DNA from: Isoetes taiwanensis
Taxonomy: Eukaryota; Streptophyta; Lycopodiopsida; Isoetales; Isoetaceae
NCBI GenBank assembly: GCA_021234155.1
Contig: JAJEKV010000141.1
Span: forward strand, 1,485,743-1,549,742
DNA length: 64,000 nt
Reading direction: 5' to 3'
The notes under the pieces are model-generated. The model made no database searches, was not told where the DNA came from, and worked only from the letters and a program-made list of their open reading frames with translations. How positions within the stretch are numbered: the first letter of the stretch is position 1; each line of letters opens with the position of its first letter. Of this stretch, positions 31,809 through 43,443 are shown piece by piece. A program made the position numbers and the translations under genes.

Positions 31809-34800
31809 ATGGATGAAGATGAGAAGAGACTGATTTTTCGTGAAATTGATGCTGCCAGAAAGAGGGAATCAAGGAAACGCAAAAGGGAATTGATGGAAGC
31901 GCCTGCTAATTCCAAAGAATTAAGCCTCAGTGTGAGAAGAATTCAGGAGATTTCAAAGGATATGCATGATTATTTTGAGGATCTGACAAAACATGCCAAT
32001 GCTTTAGATAAGGCTGCTATTGTGGGATGATTTGTAAGAAAGATAAAACCAAATGTACCTTTACAACAAGTAGCGTTGCATAAAAGAGAGACAAAGGTTA
32101 TGCAAAAAGTGATTGCTAATGTGAAGGAAACTATGCACTGCACAAGCGAACCGTAAAGATTGACATTCGCGCAAGCAAAAGGTCAACTTTACAAATGGTT
32201 ACATCCACGAGAGAATAAACTTAATCATTCTCATAGGTAGCCAGCTGCTTGAAGTGCCTAGAAAATCTATTTGTGCAGCCTATAGAAGAAGAGTAATGGC
32301 GTAAAGGGAATCAGGTCCCCGGTCTATGTTTTTGAGGAAGAAAAGGTCTGATTCTGTCAGTGATGAAGTGAAAAAGGTTGTCTGCAGTTTCTGGACTGAA
32401 AACACAAGAGTTTCTCCATACAAAAAACATGTGAGGAAGTTTAAGACAGAAAATGGCAATAAAGTTGACCATCCAATCCATTTGCTTGAGGTCTCCCAGG
32501 TATTTATATCCGGAATGTTTACGTCATTTGTTAATTTGTAGTGTTTGATAAAACTTTTCATGTTGAAGTTGAACAATTTATGCTTCACATGTTTTATGTA
32601 TGAATTTGCTATCCGCATTGTTTCAAAGTCCCTATTGCTTTATAAATTTGCATTCTCGCAATGTCTCAAGTATCTTTGATTAATTACTTATTATGATTGA
32701 TTTGCTTCATTGTTTCATACTTTCATGATTTTGCTTTATGCATTACAAAATGAATTTTACATGTTGTCTCTGCAGCTCAGTTCTATATGGCTTTCAAGCA
32801 ACAATATCCACATATCAACATTGCACAACAAACATTTGAGAGGTCAAGCCTTCATTTGTTAGAAGACTTCATGAGAGGGAAACTTTTCTGCTTTGTCAAT
32901 TATCACATCCATTTGGAATTTGTTCTTCAAACATCGAGCAGAATAAGAACGGACCCTAGAGGTGTTCATGAAAATTGTTCCTGCAATTGCGGTGTGTGTG
33001 GAGAAGGAGATGAATGCAAAGCTAAATTGATGACTTACAAGTCTACTAGTGAGTTGTGGAGGGAACTTGTATGTGAAAAGCAAGATCCCTTAGAAGAATG
33101 GCACAAGCATTCCCTGTCGATGGTTGCTTGTAAATCTTGTGGTTTGAAAAGGTACATTTAACATTCATGTATATCTATTTTGGAAATGAGCTAACGTTGT
33201 AGCTTTTGGGATTGCTAATCTGTCCAAAGGAAAAGACAATGAAAGACATTTTCGTTGAGTGGAAACAGGTTTGAGAAGGTATATTAATTTGTTTTAGTGT
33301 TATTTACTTTTTTCTGAAACTTGTTTAGGACCTAACATCACCAAATTGTCTGTATTATTGCGGCAAAGAGCCCCGTAATTTGAAGGAGAGTTCAATTACC
33401 GTAAGAGGGGAGGAAAAAAACCAACTAAAGTCACAAGATTAGCATACAAGTCTCCGCTCCAAATTACAAGAGTTTATTCAAGTATGCCAACAAGACACTT
33501 GTGCAATTTGTTCCACATAATTACGGCACATTGGCAAGGTGCAAAGCAATTTAAGCAATGCTTAGCCAACTTTCCAAAGAATACTATTGTATCAAGAATT
33601 GATTTTCTTTGAGAACTATAGCCTCAAAATTGAGGAAGGAAGTACAATCATGCCATTGGCATACCGACCAAATTACTATTCTTGTTCACATTACCTATAG
33701 ACATCCTACGTAAAAGGAAGAGGAAGAATTTAGGAACACAATGTGATCTTGTTGGACGAGAAACAAGTTCAGTACGGATCGAAGAATAATTAAGGAGACA
33801 CATTTTTACATTTCGATTGCAAGGAGCATTCAACCGAAGTTTGTCAACCACGCTTGAAAGTCCATGCGATTGGCTGAAACAAATGAATATAGAGTACAGA
33901 CAACCATGTTTTTGGAGTGATGGTTGCACATCTCAATTCAAAGGTGTGGACCCTTTCCGTACATAGGTAGAAATTTTGTGAACAATCCTACTACGGAATA
34001 TTTATGGTGTTTTTTTGCAAGTTCTCATGGTAAAGGAGAACATGATGGAGCCGGAGCTGTTTTGAAATTAATTCTAGCAAAGGAGCAACTGAGGTATGAT
34101 TCCCGGAAGCCGCAATGTGCTAAGGATGCGATGGAATTCCTAAAATGGTACATTGAAAACCATCCTTGTGCCAATGAAAAAAGAGGTATTTTCTGGTAGG
34201 CTGGCCTAGTGTTTGCTTTGATGGAATTGCTTTGATGCTTTGCTTTTTGCTTTTGCTTTGACTAACTTTGCTTTGAATTGGCATTGCATATGCTTTCTGC
34301 ATTCATTAAATTTGCTCTGATTTGCATTTGCTACGCATTTATCTTGGCTTTCATTCAATTCCGGTGGTTGTCTCATTACTTTTGATTTTTGCTTTGATTA
34401 TCTTTGCTCGATGGAATTGCTTTGATGCTTTTGCTTTTTGCTTTTTGCTTTTGCTTTTGCTTTGATTAATGCTTTGACTAACTTTGCTTTGAATTGGCTT
34501 TGCGGTTGCTTTTCGCATTCATTAAATTTGCTCGCGCATTTGCTTTTCGCATTTATCTTGGCTTTCATTCAATTCCGGTGGTTGTCTCATTACTTTTGAT
34601 TTCTCGCTTTGATTATCTTTGCTCATGGAATTGCTTTGATGCTTTTGCTTTTTTGCTTTTGCTTTTTGCTTTTGCTTTGATTAATGCTTTGACTAACTTT
34701 GCTTTGAATTGGCTTTGCATTTGCTTTCTGCATTCATTAAATTTGCTCTCAGATTTGCTTTCTGCATTTATGTTGGCTTTCATTCAATTCCGTGTGGATG

Positions 34801-35640
34801 TCTCATTACTTTTGATTTCTGCTTTGATTATCTTTGCTAACAATTTGCTCTTGCATTTGCTTTTCGAATTTGCTTTTTTTTTTGCTTTTGCATTAACTTG
34901 CTTTGAGTCAATGCTTTCCGTGTACTTTTGGAATATTGAAGCTAAGGACATAGATAAGTCTCAAAAGAAGGAATGGAAAACTTTGAATGGGAGCTCAAAG
35001 TTACATAGCATTAGGGCACTTGATAGGAAGGATCCAACAAAAGTGAGTACGGATGCCTTGCTTGTTTTTGCCAAGCATGTTTTCATGGAGATTGGGATAA
35101 TTGCATTAACAAAGAGAAGGATAGGAGGCTGGAAAGAAGGTGTATTAAAACCAAAAGAAGTACAACCGTTGAATGCGAGAAGACAAATTATCCAATGAGG
35201 AGGAGGAAGAAGAAGATGATGATGATGAGGGTGAGCTTGATTACCTCGGTGACATCTTAGAAGTTGGGGATAACTTTCTTTGTACTGCGTAAGAAAATAA
35301 TGATGAGGGTGTCGACTTTTACTTTATCAAGTAGTCTCGGAGACAAAGCAAACATTGCTGGATTCTTATGTTGATGAGTGGGGAATGTATACAATGTTGG
35401 AGAGGTTATAGTATCAGGGCCACTACTATCAGCAATTAGACACTCTAACTTTTCAATTGTTGGTGGACAAGCCGGTGGCTTCAATTTCTGACCACTTGGT
35501 AAGGCATGTTAAGTTTGACATGAATGATATTGGTGGCAACATGTACATGTTAGGAGAAAGAGACCGTAAAAATCATGTCATCTTTACTGCTCAGAATGAG
35601 TTCAATGCTCGATTTGGGTTTCAGTTCACAAGTGCATAGT
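31809..35640 (+). pseudogene. Transposase-like gene with HGKGxxDGAGA motif
   Basis: Exons: 31809-32030 (basic helical N-terminus, AARKRESRKRKREL), 32326-32499 (KKVVCSFWTENTRVSPYKKH; donor CAG|GTATTT), 32776-33151 (FYMAFKQQYPHINIAQQTFE, then Cys-rich CSCNCGVCGEGDEC and ACKSCGLKR|GTACAT), about 33200-33285 (LICPKEKTMKDIFVEWKQ), 33360-34199 (TIVSRIDFLENYS, ILVHITYRH, ASSHGKGEHDGAGAVLKLIL) and 34910-35640 (KTLNGSSKLHSIRALDRKD, then LLVDKPVASISDHLVRHVKF). The order fW..nTrvSP, Cys cluster, DFxENYS, HGKGxxDGAGA, C-terminal H(L/I)VRxxKF matches a widespread transposon protein family I know from lower plants and animals. The conserved acidic residues probably form the catalytic site. Several stops and frame changes break this copy. 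Confidence 0.6.
34200..34905. repeat. TTTGCTTTTGC-rich low-complexity tract with about 230-bp higher-order units
   Basis: A higher-order block (GATGCTTTTGCTTTTTGC...AACTTTGCTTTGAATTGGC...TTCATTAAATTTGCTC...CATTTATCTTGGCTTTCATTCAATTCCGGTGG) repeats three times from about 34215. It splits the transposase-like gene after RGIFW, with FWNIEAKD resuming at about 34925. A donor-like CTG|GTAGGC at 34194 suggests an expanded intron. Similar TTTGC tracts sit beside both transposon ends. Confidence 0.75.
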
Positions 35641-35689
35641 ACAAAACATTGACATTCATATTGATATTGTTACAACGGTTTACAATAGA

Positions 35690-35800
35690 GTGCACAATGA
35701 TGTGCATTCAAAATCGGCAACCAGGGGAAAAAAATTTATGTATGCCAGGTATATTCACATCTAACATTACATTGCACAATGATGTGCATTCAAAATGTGG
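35690..35800. repeat. Short direct repeat GTGCACAATGATGTGCATTCAAAAT
   Basis: The 25-bp sequence, itself near-palindromic (TGCACAATGATGTGCA), occurs at about 35691 and 35772. Both copies are followed by GGCAAC and a run into GAAAA(A)TTTATG. It lies between the ends of the two convergent genes. Confidence 0.6.
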
Positions 35801-35879
35801 CAACGGGGAAGAAAATTTTATGGTTGCCACCGTATTTTTCACATCTTACACTTTTCTTGACATTCCTTAACATCCATTG

Positions 35880-38651
35880 CCTCACAACTGTCTTCCGTGA
35901 ACCACGCAAGAGCGTAACTCCGATTAAGGTAAGAAGATATGGCAAGCCAAGCAAATCAAGCAAATCAAGCAAAAAAATAAATTGCTTACCAGAAGTTCCA
36001 TCATGGCAACTGCCTGTTTCACAGGAATAGCCCATCTTGGATTCTCCTGCACATGCTTGGAACATGCTTCAAACCATTCTGTGCCCTCATCAAACTGAAA
36101 TGAGCTAACTATTAAAGAATGGTACACTGGTGAAAAAAAAGATTTATACAGAGAATCATCCACCAACAAGACATTCTTCATTTCAGGATATGCTTCAATG
36201 ACATAAGAAAGTGGCTTCAAATAGACCGGCTTGTCTGGATTGGCTGGGTGTGGATAAGGCAATTTCAAACATTGTGCTCCTTCCCAAATGAACTTGAACT
36301 TAATAAGATAATCTGCAGGCAACATCTGCTGCAGGCACTCAATGATGTTGTAGCGGTTCATACTGGACCAAATAGCAATTTCAAAATGTTCTAGGGCCGA
36401 TCCATGAAATTATGCAAAACACGGTGCGCAAACCAAAGACTTTGTTGGTTGTGTACGCTTTCTTGATTTGCAGGTATTGGTGTTCTGTGTTTGTCATGCT
36501 TATGCCAACTCTTCATAAGCACACCATTCAAATCAAGGACCAACAGTTTGTCTTTGTGCCTCCCTACAAACAAGAGATACATTTTAAAAACACTTTAGAC
36601 ACAAACTAAGATATGACATTGTCAACTATGAAAAGATTACAGATTCACATATTCAATGAAAACATTTTATTTTAATGAAAAGTTTACAGATTCTAATATT
36701 TAGAAAAGATTTTATTTTTTGTAAATCTTACAAATTGAAAATATGACAATGTCAAATACAGAGTGGTTTCTGGGGTTCAAAGTTTAGCCCTTCCCATTAT
36801 AGGCATCTAATATTCTTTCTATTGGAGGCGTTTGTCACCTTTTGTAACTTGCACCTTCTCAAAGAACTACTTTGGGAATAGGTTTGATTGCTTTCTTCTT
36901 TTTGCTGCCTGCCAAAGACGCTTCCTTGGAATTCTTTGTATTCTTTGTTGCATCCTCTTGAACTTCTCTTCCATCCTCTGATCGGCTTCTTTGTCTTGCT
37001 CATCCACCACCGGTAATTTCGTTGTGGCATCGCAATTGTGACCACCAATTTGTCCGGCTCCCGCTGATCCACAATCTGTGGAGTTGTGCGTTCCACAAAG
37101 ATTCGATGTGAATATCCGAGTTGGAGTTTCTGGGATCGGGAAGAATAGTCTGGCTGAGGTTCAAGGCTAGTTTCCTTGATATTGATTGTAGCTCTTCTCA
37201 ACGCTCTTAATTCCCAAAGAAGCTCCTTCCCTCGAAGAACTTGGAATATTTTCTAAAATACCTTCATATGCACGCGGTAAGAATCACGGCATCTTCATTC
37301 ACATCGCCAAATTCACCAAATTCATCTAAATCCACATAGTCATCATGTTTCCTTTTTGTTGGTAACTTTTCCCGCGAAATAACATGACCAAAACTTTTCA
37401 ACAAAAGCAATTTTCACAAATAAAAGCAAAGCAAATAAATAATACTTACTTTCTTAGATGATTCTTACGTTTGTTGTTCTTCTTTTCTTCTCCTTCATTT
37501 GCATTGGTCTCTAAGCCAAGTTCTTCAAAGAATTTCATTGGGACATCCATAGAACAATCCGGGCATTTTTATTCTCTACAAGAAGCGGTACGCAAATTAA
37601 ATGATAAGCATGTTGGCATGGTAGCACCGCACTAATCTTGTAGTCATCTTGAAAGCTAATCCACATGCGAGAACATGGTATTTCATAACACAATGGCAAC
37701 ACGCTTTGCAATAACTTGAATCAATACTGAGGAGGCATTTACACTACTCAAGTTATAGCAATTAGCCCCTGTAATTCTTCCATTTGAGCGAGGTCCCTTT
37801 CTAGCACTCCATGTAATGCTTCCAATTCATTCTTCTTCTCAACTTGATGATCATCCACCTTTTCAATAAGGCTCTCTAATTTCACGCAATAGAATTTCTC
37901 TCAGATCAAGTCCTCGTGATCAAGTCCTCAATTCTTTTCTTATCGAATCGGACTTTTCTACTTTGGATTCCAAAAATTGATCTGTTTTGCAACCTCGCTT
38001 ATGTCTTCTCGGCTTTTGCTTCGATCCCGGCAATATCTCTCTCATTCACATGTACGTTTTAGGGTGATCTTGCTTGCAATGTCTGCGGATCTTTCTTGCA
38101 CAATTCAAATTCACCCTCCAACCTATTCACTTCTTCATCCAAGACCCTAACATTAAACATTAAGCTACCTCTGTTTAGCAAAGGAACAAAGACTTGCCCG
38201 AGAGTAAACCTCCGTGCATTACTTGGCTTCAATGGTGTGGGATTTGGTGTGGTTCTTCTTCTTTGCCGGAGAGGTCAAGTTTCGACCGTGGAATGTTTTG
38301 GTTCGAGCTTAACTAGCTTCCCTTGGGTACCTGTCAACTTGTTCTTTAAATGAAAACCAGTTTATCTTGTGTTCGTCTAGGGTTAAGAGCTGCTTTCTAC
38401 AATTCTCCCAAGTAAATGCAAAGGCAAATTTCTCCCCGAGCTCATTGTTCGCTGGACCATGAGGATAAAGCTCGAGATAAGAAAATCTAGCAGTTCTTTT
38501 AAATGAGGCTTCACATAAAATTTCTTAATTTTACCGGGCCGGTGAAGCCATGATTCCAGACTGATTCCCAATCCTCGTCAGTAATTTGATCCTCCAACCA
38601 TTTAATCCATTTCTGCGGTACCATTCCTTCGTCAGAAAGCTTCATCGCCAT
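35880..38651 (-). pseudogene. Transposon cargo gene: coiled coil, RING-like finger, HAD/FCP1-like phosphatase domain
   Basis: It starts at ATG 38651 (MAMKLSDEGMVPQKWIKWLE). Next come KFAFAFTWENCRKQL, a coiled coil (LIEKVDDHQVEKKNELEALH, about 37850), a RING-like finger (LPCQHAYHLIC, then CPDCSMDVP, about 37560-37690) and a basic region ending at a GTAAGT donor (about 37447). After linker exons, 36563-35990 carries KLLVLDLNGVLMKSW (HAD motif I, DxN instead of DxD), ALEHFEIAIWSSMNRYN (motif II area) and YPEMKNVLLVDDSLYKSF (DD motif), ending at CTG|GTAAGC. This order fits FCP1/NLI-type HAD proteins. Frame changes near 36395 and elsewhere show decay. Whether all parts form one protein is inferred from continuous orientation and splice sites. 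Confidence 0.5.
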
Positions 38652-39147
38652 CGCCAGAGGTAGTTATGGCGCCAAAATTCTGATTCCGGAGCTAACCGAA
38701 ATGTGAACCGAAAAAGTTTGCTTTTGCTTTGCTTTTTGCTTTGCTTTTTCGCGTTTTTTTGTACCCGACTAGTGATTTTATACCCCACTAAACAACTCTT
38801 ACACTGACAATGCCAAGCTAGTCTAACATCTAGGCACGATTGTAGTATTACCTCTTAACTACATATTAATAACCACAATCATACTTCCTTGTTGGATATG
38901 AGATATTCACCAACTTAGAAATATGCATTATACCATTATTAAAAAGCAAGGTGCCAATGCATGACGGATTTGCCCCAATGTCATGGGCAATGGTGTGCTT
39001 TTAGCACAAGCTTCTAGATAATATGAATAAGTTTATGTTCTAGTAATACATGATCATAGGAATATGAAATAAATTTGTTTCATGCAAAGCACATTTACAT
39101 GTATTACAATGTCTTTACTGATTTACACTTGTTTGTTGGCAATCAGG

Positions 39148-39280
39148 CTTTAAATTGAGGCGGAAAACAACAACCATGCATCTCCAATTCTAGTATCAAG
39201 CATGGACCGATCGATCATGGGCACTAGCAATTCTGACTATATTGGCATGCGCCTCAATGTTGCAGCTTCTCACCAAGGCA
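39148..39280 (+). pseudogene. Glycine-rich protein gene fragment (5' part only)
   Basis: It has the class-2 promoter (CAATCAGGCTTTAAATTGAGG), leader and ATG 39202, followed by GACCGATCGATCATGGGCACTAGCAATTCTGA. The match to other copies stops after CTCACCAAGGC at about 39273. The next 800 bp (to about 40080) are unrelated until the flank ATACTTCCTTGTTGGATATGAGAT resumes. The extra ATCG after the start shifts the frame. Confidence 0.75.
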
Positions 39281-40080
39281 CACCATCTTTTCCACGGCCT
39301 GCCATCTCACCTACCTGTATGGACCCCGAGGTAAGATGCCTTTCCCATTTCTCTATCACCGCTTTTGCCTTTTTTTTAAACCTTCGCACAGAATCATGCC
39401 ATTATTTTCATCCAAAAAACCCTATATTCTTACCACTAGCCATCATTTGAGATATTTATGGACTTGCCGAAAGTCCATATATAATGAAATTGTGCTATTA
39501 GAAACTGAGGGGCACATTTTGGCCCGAGAGGCCTAATGTGACAGACACATCAATTGCCCCCCAACTCATGGACGAATTGAGCATGGCAGGAGGCTCTTGA
39601 GTCTGTCCAGAGCTAGATGTGTCAGGCATGGCAGCATCAGGCTGGATAGGATGCATCTATTCACTAGCAGACATGGCAGGAGGAATCGCACCAGCAGCTG
39701 GGATGGGGGCCTGGCCTGCCACACCCTCCCCTTCCTTGCTGCCTTCCTCAAAGACATAACAGAAAGCAAGAACAAGAACAACACAGAGGGAAGAAGATGC
39801 TAACATGCGTGGAGATTTGCCAATCCCTGCAAATTTGAAAGGAGGATCTACCCATCCACTTGATCGTCATGCTGCCACCTGCAGGAGCTGGGATTGAAAA
39901 GCCCTTGGCTGCTCAGCATGTGCCCAGGGCGCACGCGAGATGCTATCCACATGCCGGCCTTAGCGAACAGAAGAATACAGCTTCTTTCCCAAAACTACTT
40001 GCTAGCGTCAGCTTCATACAAATCTACATATGGATACAACAGCACACCTTCACAAATCTAGAGTTATAAACATACAGTTT
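39280..40080. other. Foreign segment inside the glycine-rich array, unidentified
   Basis: This stretch separates the 5' fragment at 39202 from the following array flank and has no match to the array. Contents include GCATGGCAGCATCAGGCTGGATAGG and GCCCGAGAGGCCTAATGTG. No terminal repeats or domains were found. It could be a truncated element. Confidence 0.4.
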
Positions 40081-40386
40081 TACATTGGGGCCACATTACT
40101 ACATACTTCCTTGTTGGATATGAGATCCTTTCACCAACTTAGAAATATGCGTTATGCCATTATTAAGAAACAAGGTGCAATGCATTACGGATTTGCCCCA
40201 ATCTCATGGGCAATGATGTGCTTTTTAAGCACAAGCTTCTAAATAATATGAACAAGTTTATGTTACTAGTATAGACATGATCATATGAATATGAATTACA
40301 ACATATTTACATGCACAACATATTTACATGCACAACATGTTTACATGTATTACAATGTCTTTACTAATTTATGCTTGTTTGTTGGC

Positions 40387-41033
40387 AATCAGGCTTTAAA
40401 TTGAGGCGCTAAACAATAACCATGCATCTCCAATTCTAGTATCAAGCATGGACCATGATCATGGACACTAGCAATTCTGACTACATTGGCATGCGCCTCA
40501 ATGTTGCAGCTTCTCACCAAGGCTCCTGCAAATCGAAGGCCAAGAGCTTGTTGAACAAACCAAATCTAAGCAACACAACCCATTTTCTGCATTTGTTTTG
40601 AAGAAAGGGTCGATGGGCACAATTGTCTACAAAATAAACTGCAATTATTTGCTTGCAATAATGTGTGGCAAATGGCAAATATAACCATTACCTTAGGTAA
40701 GATATGAGGTTAGCTGTTAATTCATACCTATCCAAACTTTAAGAGGTAGGATATATTGTGAGAATAGGATAAATGTGCTCTATCACTGTCACAAAATATG
40801 GCAAACATTTAACCATTAGCATTAACTTGAGGAACAGAGTCAATGTGCAGTTGACTAAAGTTTAACTATTATGGCGGTGGAGGGTATGGTGGTGGATATT
40901 GGAACGGTGGAGGCTATGGTGGAGGGTATGGGTATGGTGAATGGTCGTGGAGGCTATGGTGGAGGATATGGCTATGGCCATGGTGGATATGGTCATGGTG
41001 GCTATGGTTTGGTCATGTCCAGGTCACCACTAG
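40387..41033 (+). pseudogene. Glycine-rich protein gene copy B, class 2
   Basis: The promoter CAATCAGGCTTTAAATTG is followed by ATG 40448, with frame damage at once (GACCATGATCATGGACACTAG). The signal-peptide region is recognisable and has lost about 30 bp after CTCACCAAGGCT. Then comes the class-2-specific segment of about 320 bp (CATTTGTTTTGAAGAAAGGGTCGATGGGCAC...TTAG|GTAAGATATGAGG...), then the Gly-rich part (40870-41020) ending TCACCACTAG. Expression is unlikely to give the family protein. Confidence 0.75.
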
Positions 41034-41529
41034 TGAACAACTATTTTATGGATATCTTATGGATATGGATTATGTGTCGTCTATATAGGTTGAAACTTTG
41101 TATATGTATCCTGGAGAATCCGTTCTTCTTACTGCTATAAAATGTTGTTCTTCATACTAATAGATCATGAATTTTTTTCTCCTCATTATTTCATTGTATT
41201 ATACTATCTACCTCTATTGGCATGTTCATGTCAATGACCAAGATGCACCACTAAACAACTCTTACACTGGCAATGCCAAGCTAGTCTAGCATCTAGGCAC
41301 CATTGCAGTATTACCTCTTAACTACATATTAACCACGTATCTTATTTCCTTGTTGAATGTGAGATCCATTCACCAAAAAACAAGGTGCCAATGCATTACG
41401 GATTTGCACCAATGTCATTGGGCAATGGTGTGTTTTTAGCACAAGCTTCTGGATAATATGAACAAGGTTATGTTCTATGTGCATCGACATGATAATAGGA
41501 ATATGAACTGATTTTCGCGTGTTTGTTGG

Positions 41530-41745
41530 CAATCAGGCTTTAAATTGAGGCGCTAAACAACAGCCAGGCATCTCCAATTCTAGTATCAAGCATGGACCGA
41601 TCTATCATGGGCACTAGCAATTCTGATTGTATTGGCATGTGCCTCATTGTTGCAGCTTCTCACCGAGGCTCGCATGCTTGGTGAAGAAACTGCAAATCGA
41701 AGTCTAAGAGCTTGTTGAACAAACCAGATCTAAGCACCACAATAC
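41530..41745 (+). pseudogene. Glycine-rich protein gene copy C, truncated
   Basis: It carries the class-2 promoter, ATG 41592, the frame-shifting 4-bp excess, the signal-peptide region and GCAAATCGAAGTCTAAGAGC. The match ends near AGCACCACAA (about 41742). What follows (41750-41940) is a GGCCTCG-rich segment unrelated to the array. Confidence 0.75.
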
Positions 41746-41994
41746 AAAGTTTTGCCCAGAAATATTTGTAGGTCGTCAAACAGCTTTGTGGCCATTAGTC
41801 TAGATCGATAATGAAATATGCATGGCCTCGATCGATAACGAAAAATGAGTGGCCTCAAAGGCCTCGTTCTTACGTGCTAAATATCTGGCCTCGGACGTAT
41901 AGCCTCGGTCACATATTTTTGGTTATCGGCCTCGGCCAGCTGATAATCTTACCTTTATCAAATCAAACCTCTGCTATGAGTGGAAGATTTTTGG

Positions 41995-42770
41995 AAGGGG
42001 AAACCTCCGGGAGCAGAGAGTTTCTGGGAGAAACTTGCCCTGGCGGCGCCGCCGAGAGCGGCGGGAGCCGCGAGCGACGCCGCCGCCAGGGCAAGTTTCT
42101 CCCAGAAACTCTCTGCGACCGAGGTTTCCCTCCGTAACCTACAGGACCCTGAAGTTTCCTGATTTCTGAACTGCTTTCCCTGAAGTTTCTTTGATTTCCT
42201 GATTTGTGATCACAAAAAGCTTTGGAAGATAGCAATGCAGGGGCAATCCGGTAAGTTCTGGCGAAGCTTTTAGCTCAAGAACCTCGAAAATCATTCTAAT
42301 CTGTTGTTTCTCATTCTAATCTATGGTTTCTTGATTTTTGGCGGAAGATTTCTTGATTTTTTGGGAAGATCAGCCATGGCTAGAGTAGTGAGATGAAACA
42401 TACCTTGATGCTGAAGAAATGCTCGAATGGGATAAACCTAGGTAAGATCAAGAAAAACTGGAAAGGAGCTTTCAGAACAAAGCTTCCAGAGGAGAGCTTC
42501 CGGAACAAAGCTTGCAGAGCTGCGCTTGCGCATGGCATGAAAAGTCTGCACAGAGACCCAAAATCAAAGATCCGTTTGAAAATACCAGGATCTGAAATAG
42601 TCCGCTTGCATTGCCCTTCATCGCGCAGCAGAATCAGAGGGACCGGAAATCTTGGTCCCTAAGAAAACCCTGGTGGCGCCACCAGATCGCCGCCAGAAAC
42701 TTACACCATGAAATTACCTTAAAAAAAAAGTTACTGAAATCGTAGGAAACTTCAGGGTCCTGTAGGTTAC
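41995..42770. mobile_element. 776-bp insertion with long hairpin and inner inverted repeat
   Basis: It splits the copy D flank between GTGGAAGATTTTTGG and GCTTTGAG; the empty site is at 30031-30060. The left 135 bp is a hairpin with a perfect 36-bp stem (42013-42048 with 42081-42116), extended by GGAAACCTC arms. The rest (about 42132-42770) is bounded by inverted CCGTAACCTACAGGACCCTGAAGTTTCCT repeats of about 35 bp. This may be a MITE with a second one, or a fold-back duplication of an end. It has no protein. Confidence 0.8.
42013..42116. ncRNA. Possible small-RNA-producing hairpin (36-bp perfect stem)
   Basis: Arms of 36 nt pair perfectly around a 32-nt GC-rich loop, and the pairing continues with few mismatches to about 41997/42130. 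Stems of this length, if transcribed, are substrates for plant Dicer-like enzymes. Nothing in the sequence shows that it is transcribed, so this is a structural call. Confidence 0.3.
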
Positions 42771-43388
42771 GGGCTTTGAGTTTACTATGTGAACTGTTGG
42801 AAATCTAGAGCCAGGAAGATGCCTCATGCCTTTTGTGCTCCGGGCCACAGCCTTTTGTGCCGATAGAAGATCTCAGAACAGCAAGAATGGAGGAAGAACT
42901 CAAAAAGAACAAATAAGTATGGATACCGGATGCTTCTTTATACATCCCGGGAGGATATTTTGTTTGTGGCCCAGATCCAGCTGTTTCTACTTAGTATTCT
43001 GATCAAATGTATTTTTGCTTTTTACCATTGTTAATTTGTGAAGCTAATCATCCAGAGGAAAATCGCTGTCTAACTAACGTAAAACCTTTGTGCATTGTTT
43101 GAGACAGGAAAATTTATTGACTGTTAGACAAAATGTCAGCTGTAAGTCCATAAATAAGGTCCAAGCACCGACCATGGCCAGCTAATGAACAGGCCCACAA
43201 TTATCAATTCCGGCGACCAAATTACACAGGTCAATGAAGAGGCAAGGTGGACGGGCGGATACGAGACGCACAGACTAAGTACATCAGTAAACGGCAGGAG
43301 GACATACTTGTGAATTTCACGGAAAAAATATGTCAAATTGTCAACGTATTCCTTCAATGCAAATCAACGCTTGTTTGGTGGCATCCAG

Positions 43389-43417
43389 GCTATAAAATGA
43401 GGCCCTAAACAGCAGCC
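43389..43417 (+). promoter_or_regulatory. TATA box of the intact glycine-rich gene
   Basis: TATAAAAT (43391-43398) in GGCTATAAAATGAGG lies 53 bp before the start codon. Copy A has the same element. The class-2 copies have TTTAAAT instead, a weaker TATA match. Transcription would be expected to start near 43420-43428, giving a very short leader. Confidence 0.65.
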
Positions 43418-43443
43418 ATGCATCCCCAATTTCAGCATCAAGC

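Larger units (their letters stand above)
31478..38785. mobile_element. 7.3-kb TIR DNA transposon with two convergent genes, TSD CACT
   Basis: The ends are inverted repeats: GGGTATAAAATCACTCG at the left, and the right end reads GGGTATAAAATCACTAG on the other strand. CACT flanks both sides (31474-31477, 38786-38789). The uninterrupted target, CAAGATGCACCACTAAACAACTC, is seen in the paralogous flanks at about 41240, 44080 and 45387, which proves an insertion. Inside are a plus-strand transposase-like gene (31809-35640) and a minus-strand gene (38651-35880). (T)nGC-rich TTTGCTTTTGC tracts lie next to both ends. The 4-bp duplication and the transposase style would suit the Sola superfamily, but I only infer that. 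Confidence 0.9.

Noticed and set aside
42393-42662. 89-codon frame inside the 776-bp insertion
   Set aside because: No domain, K/R-rich with no conservation evidence, inside a MITE-like insertion.
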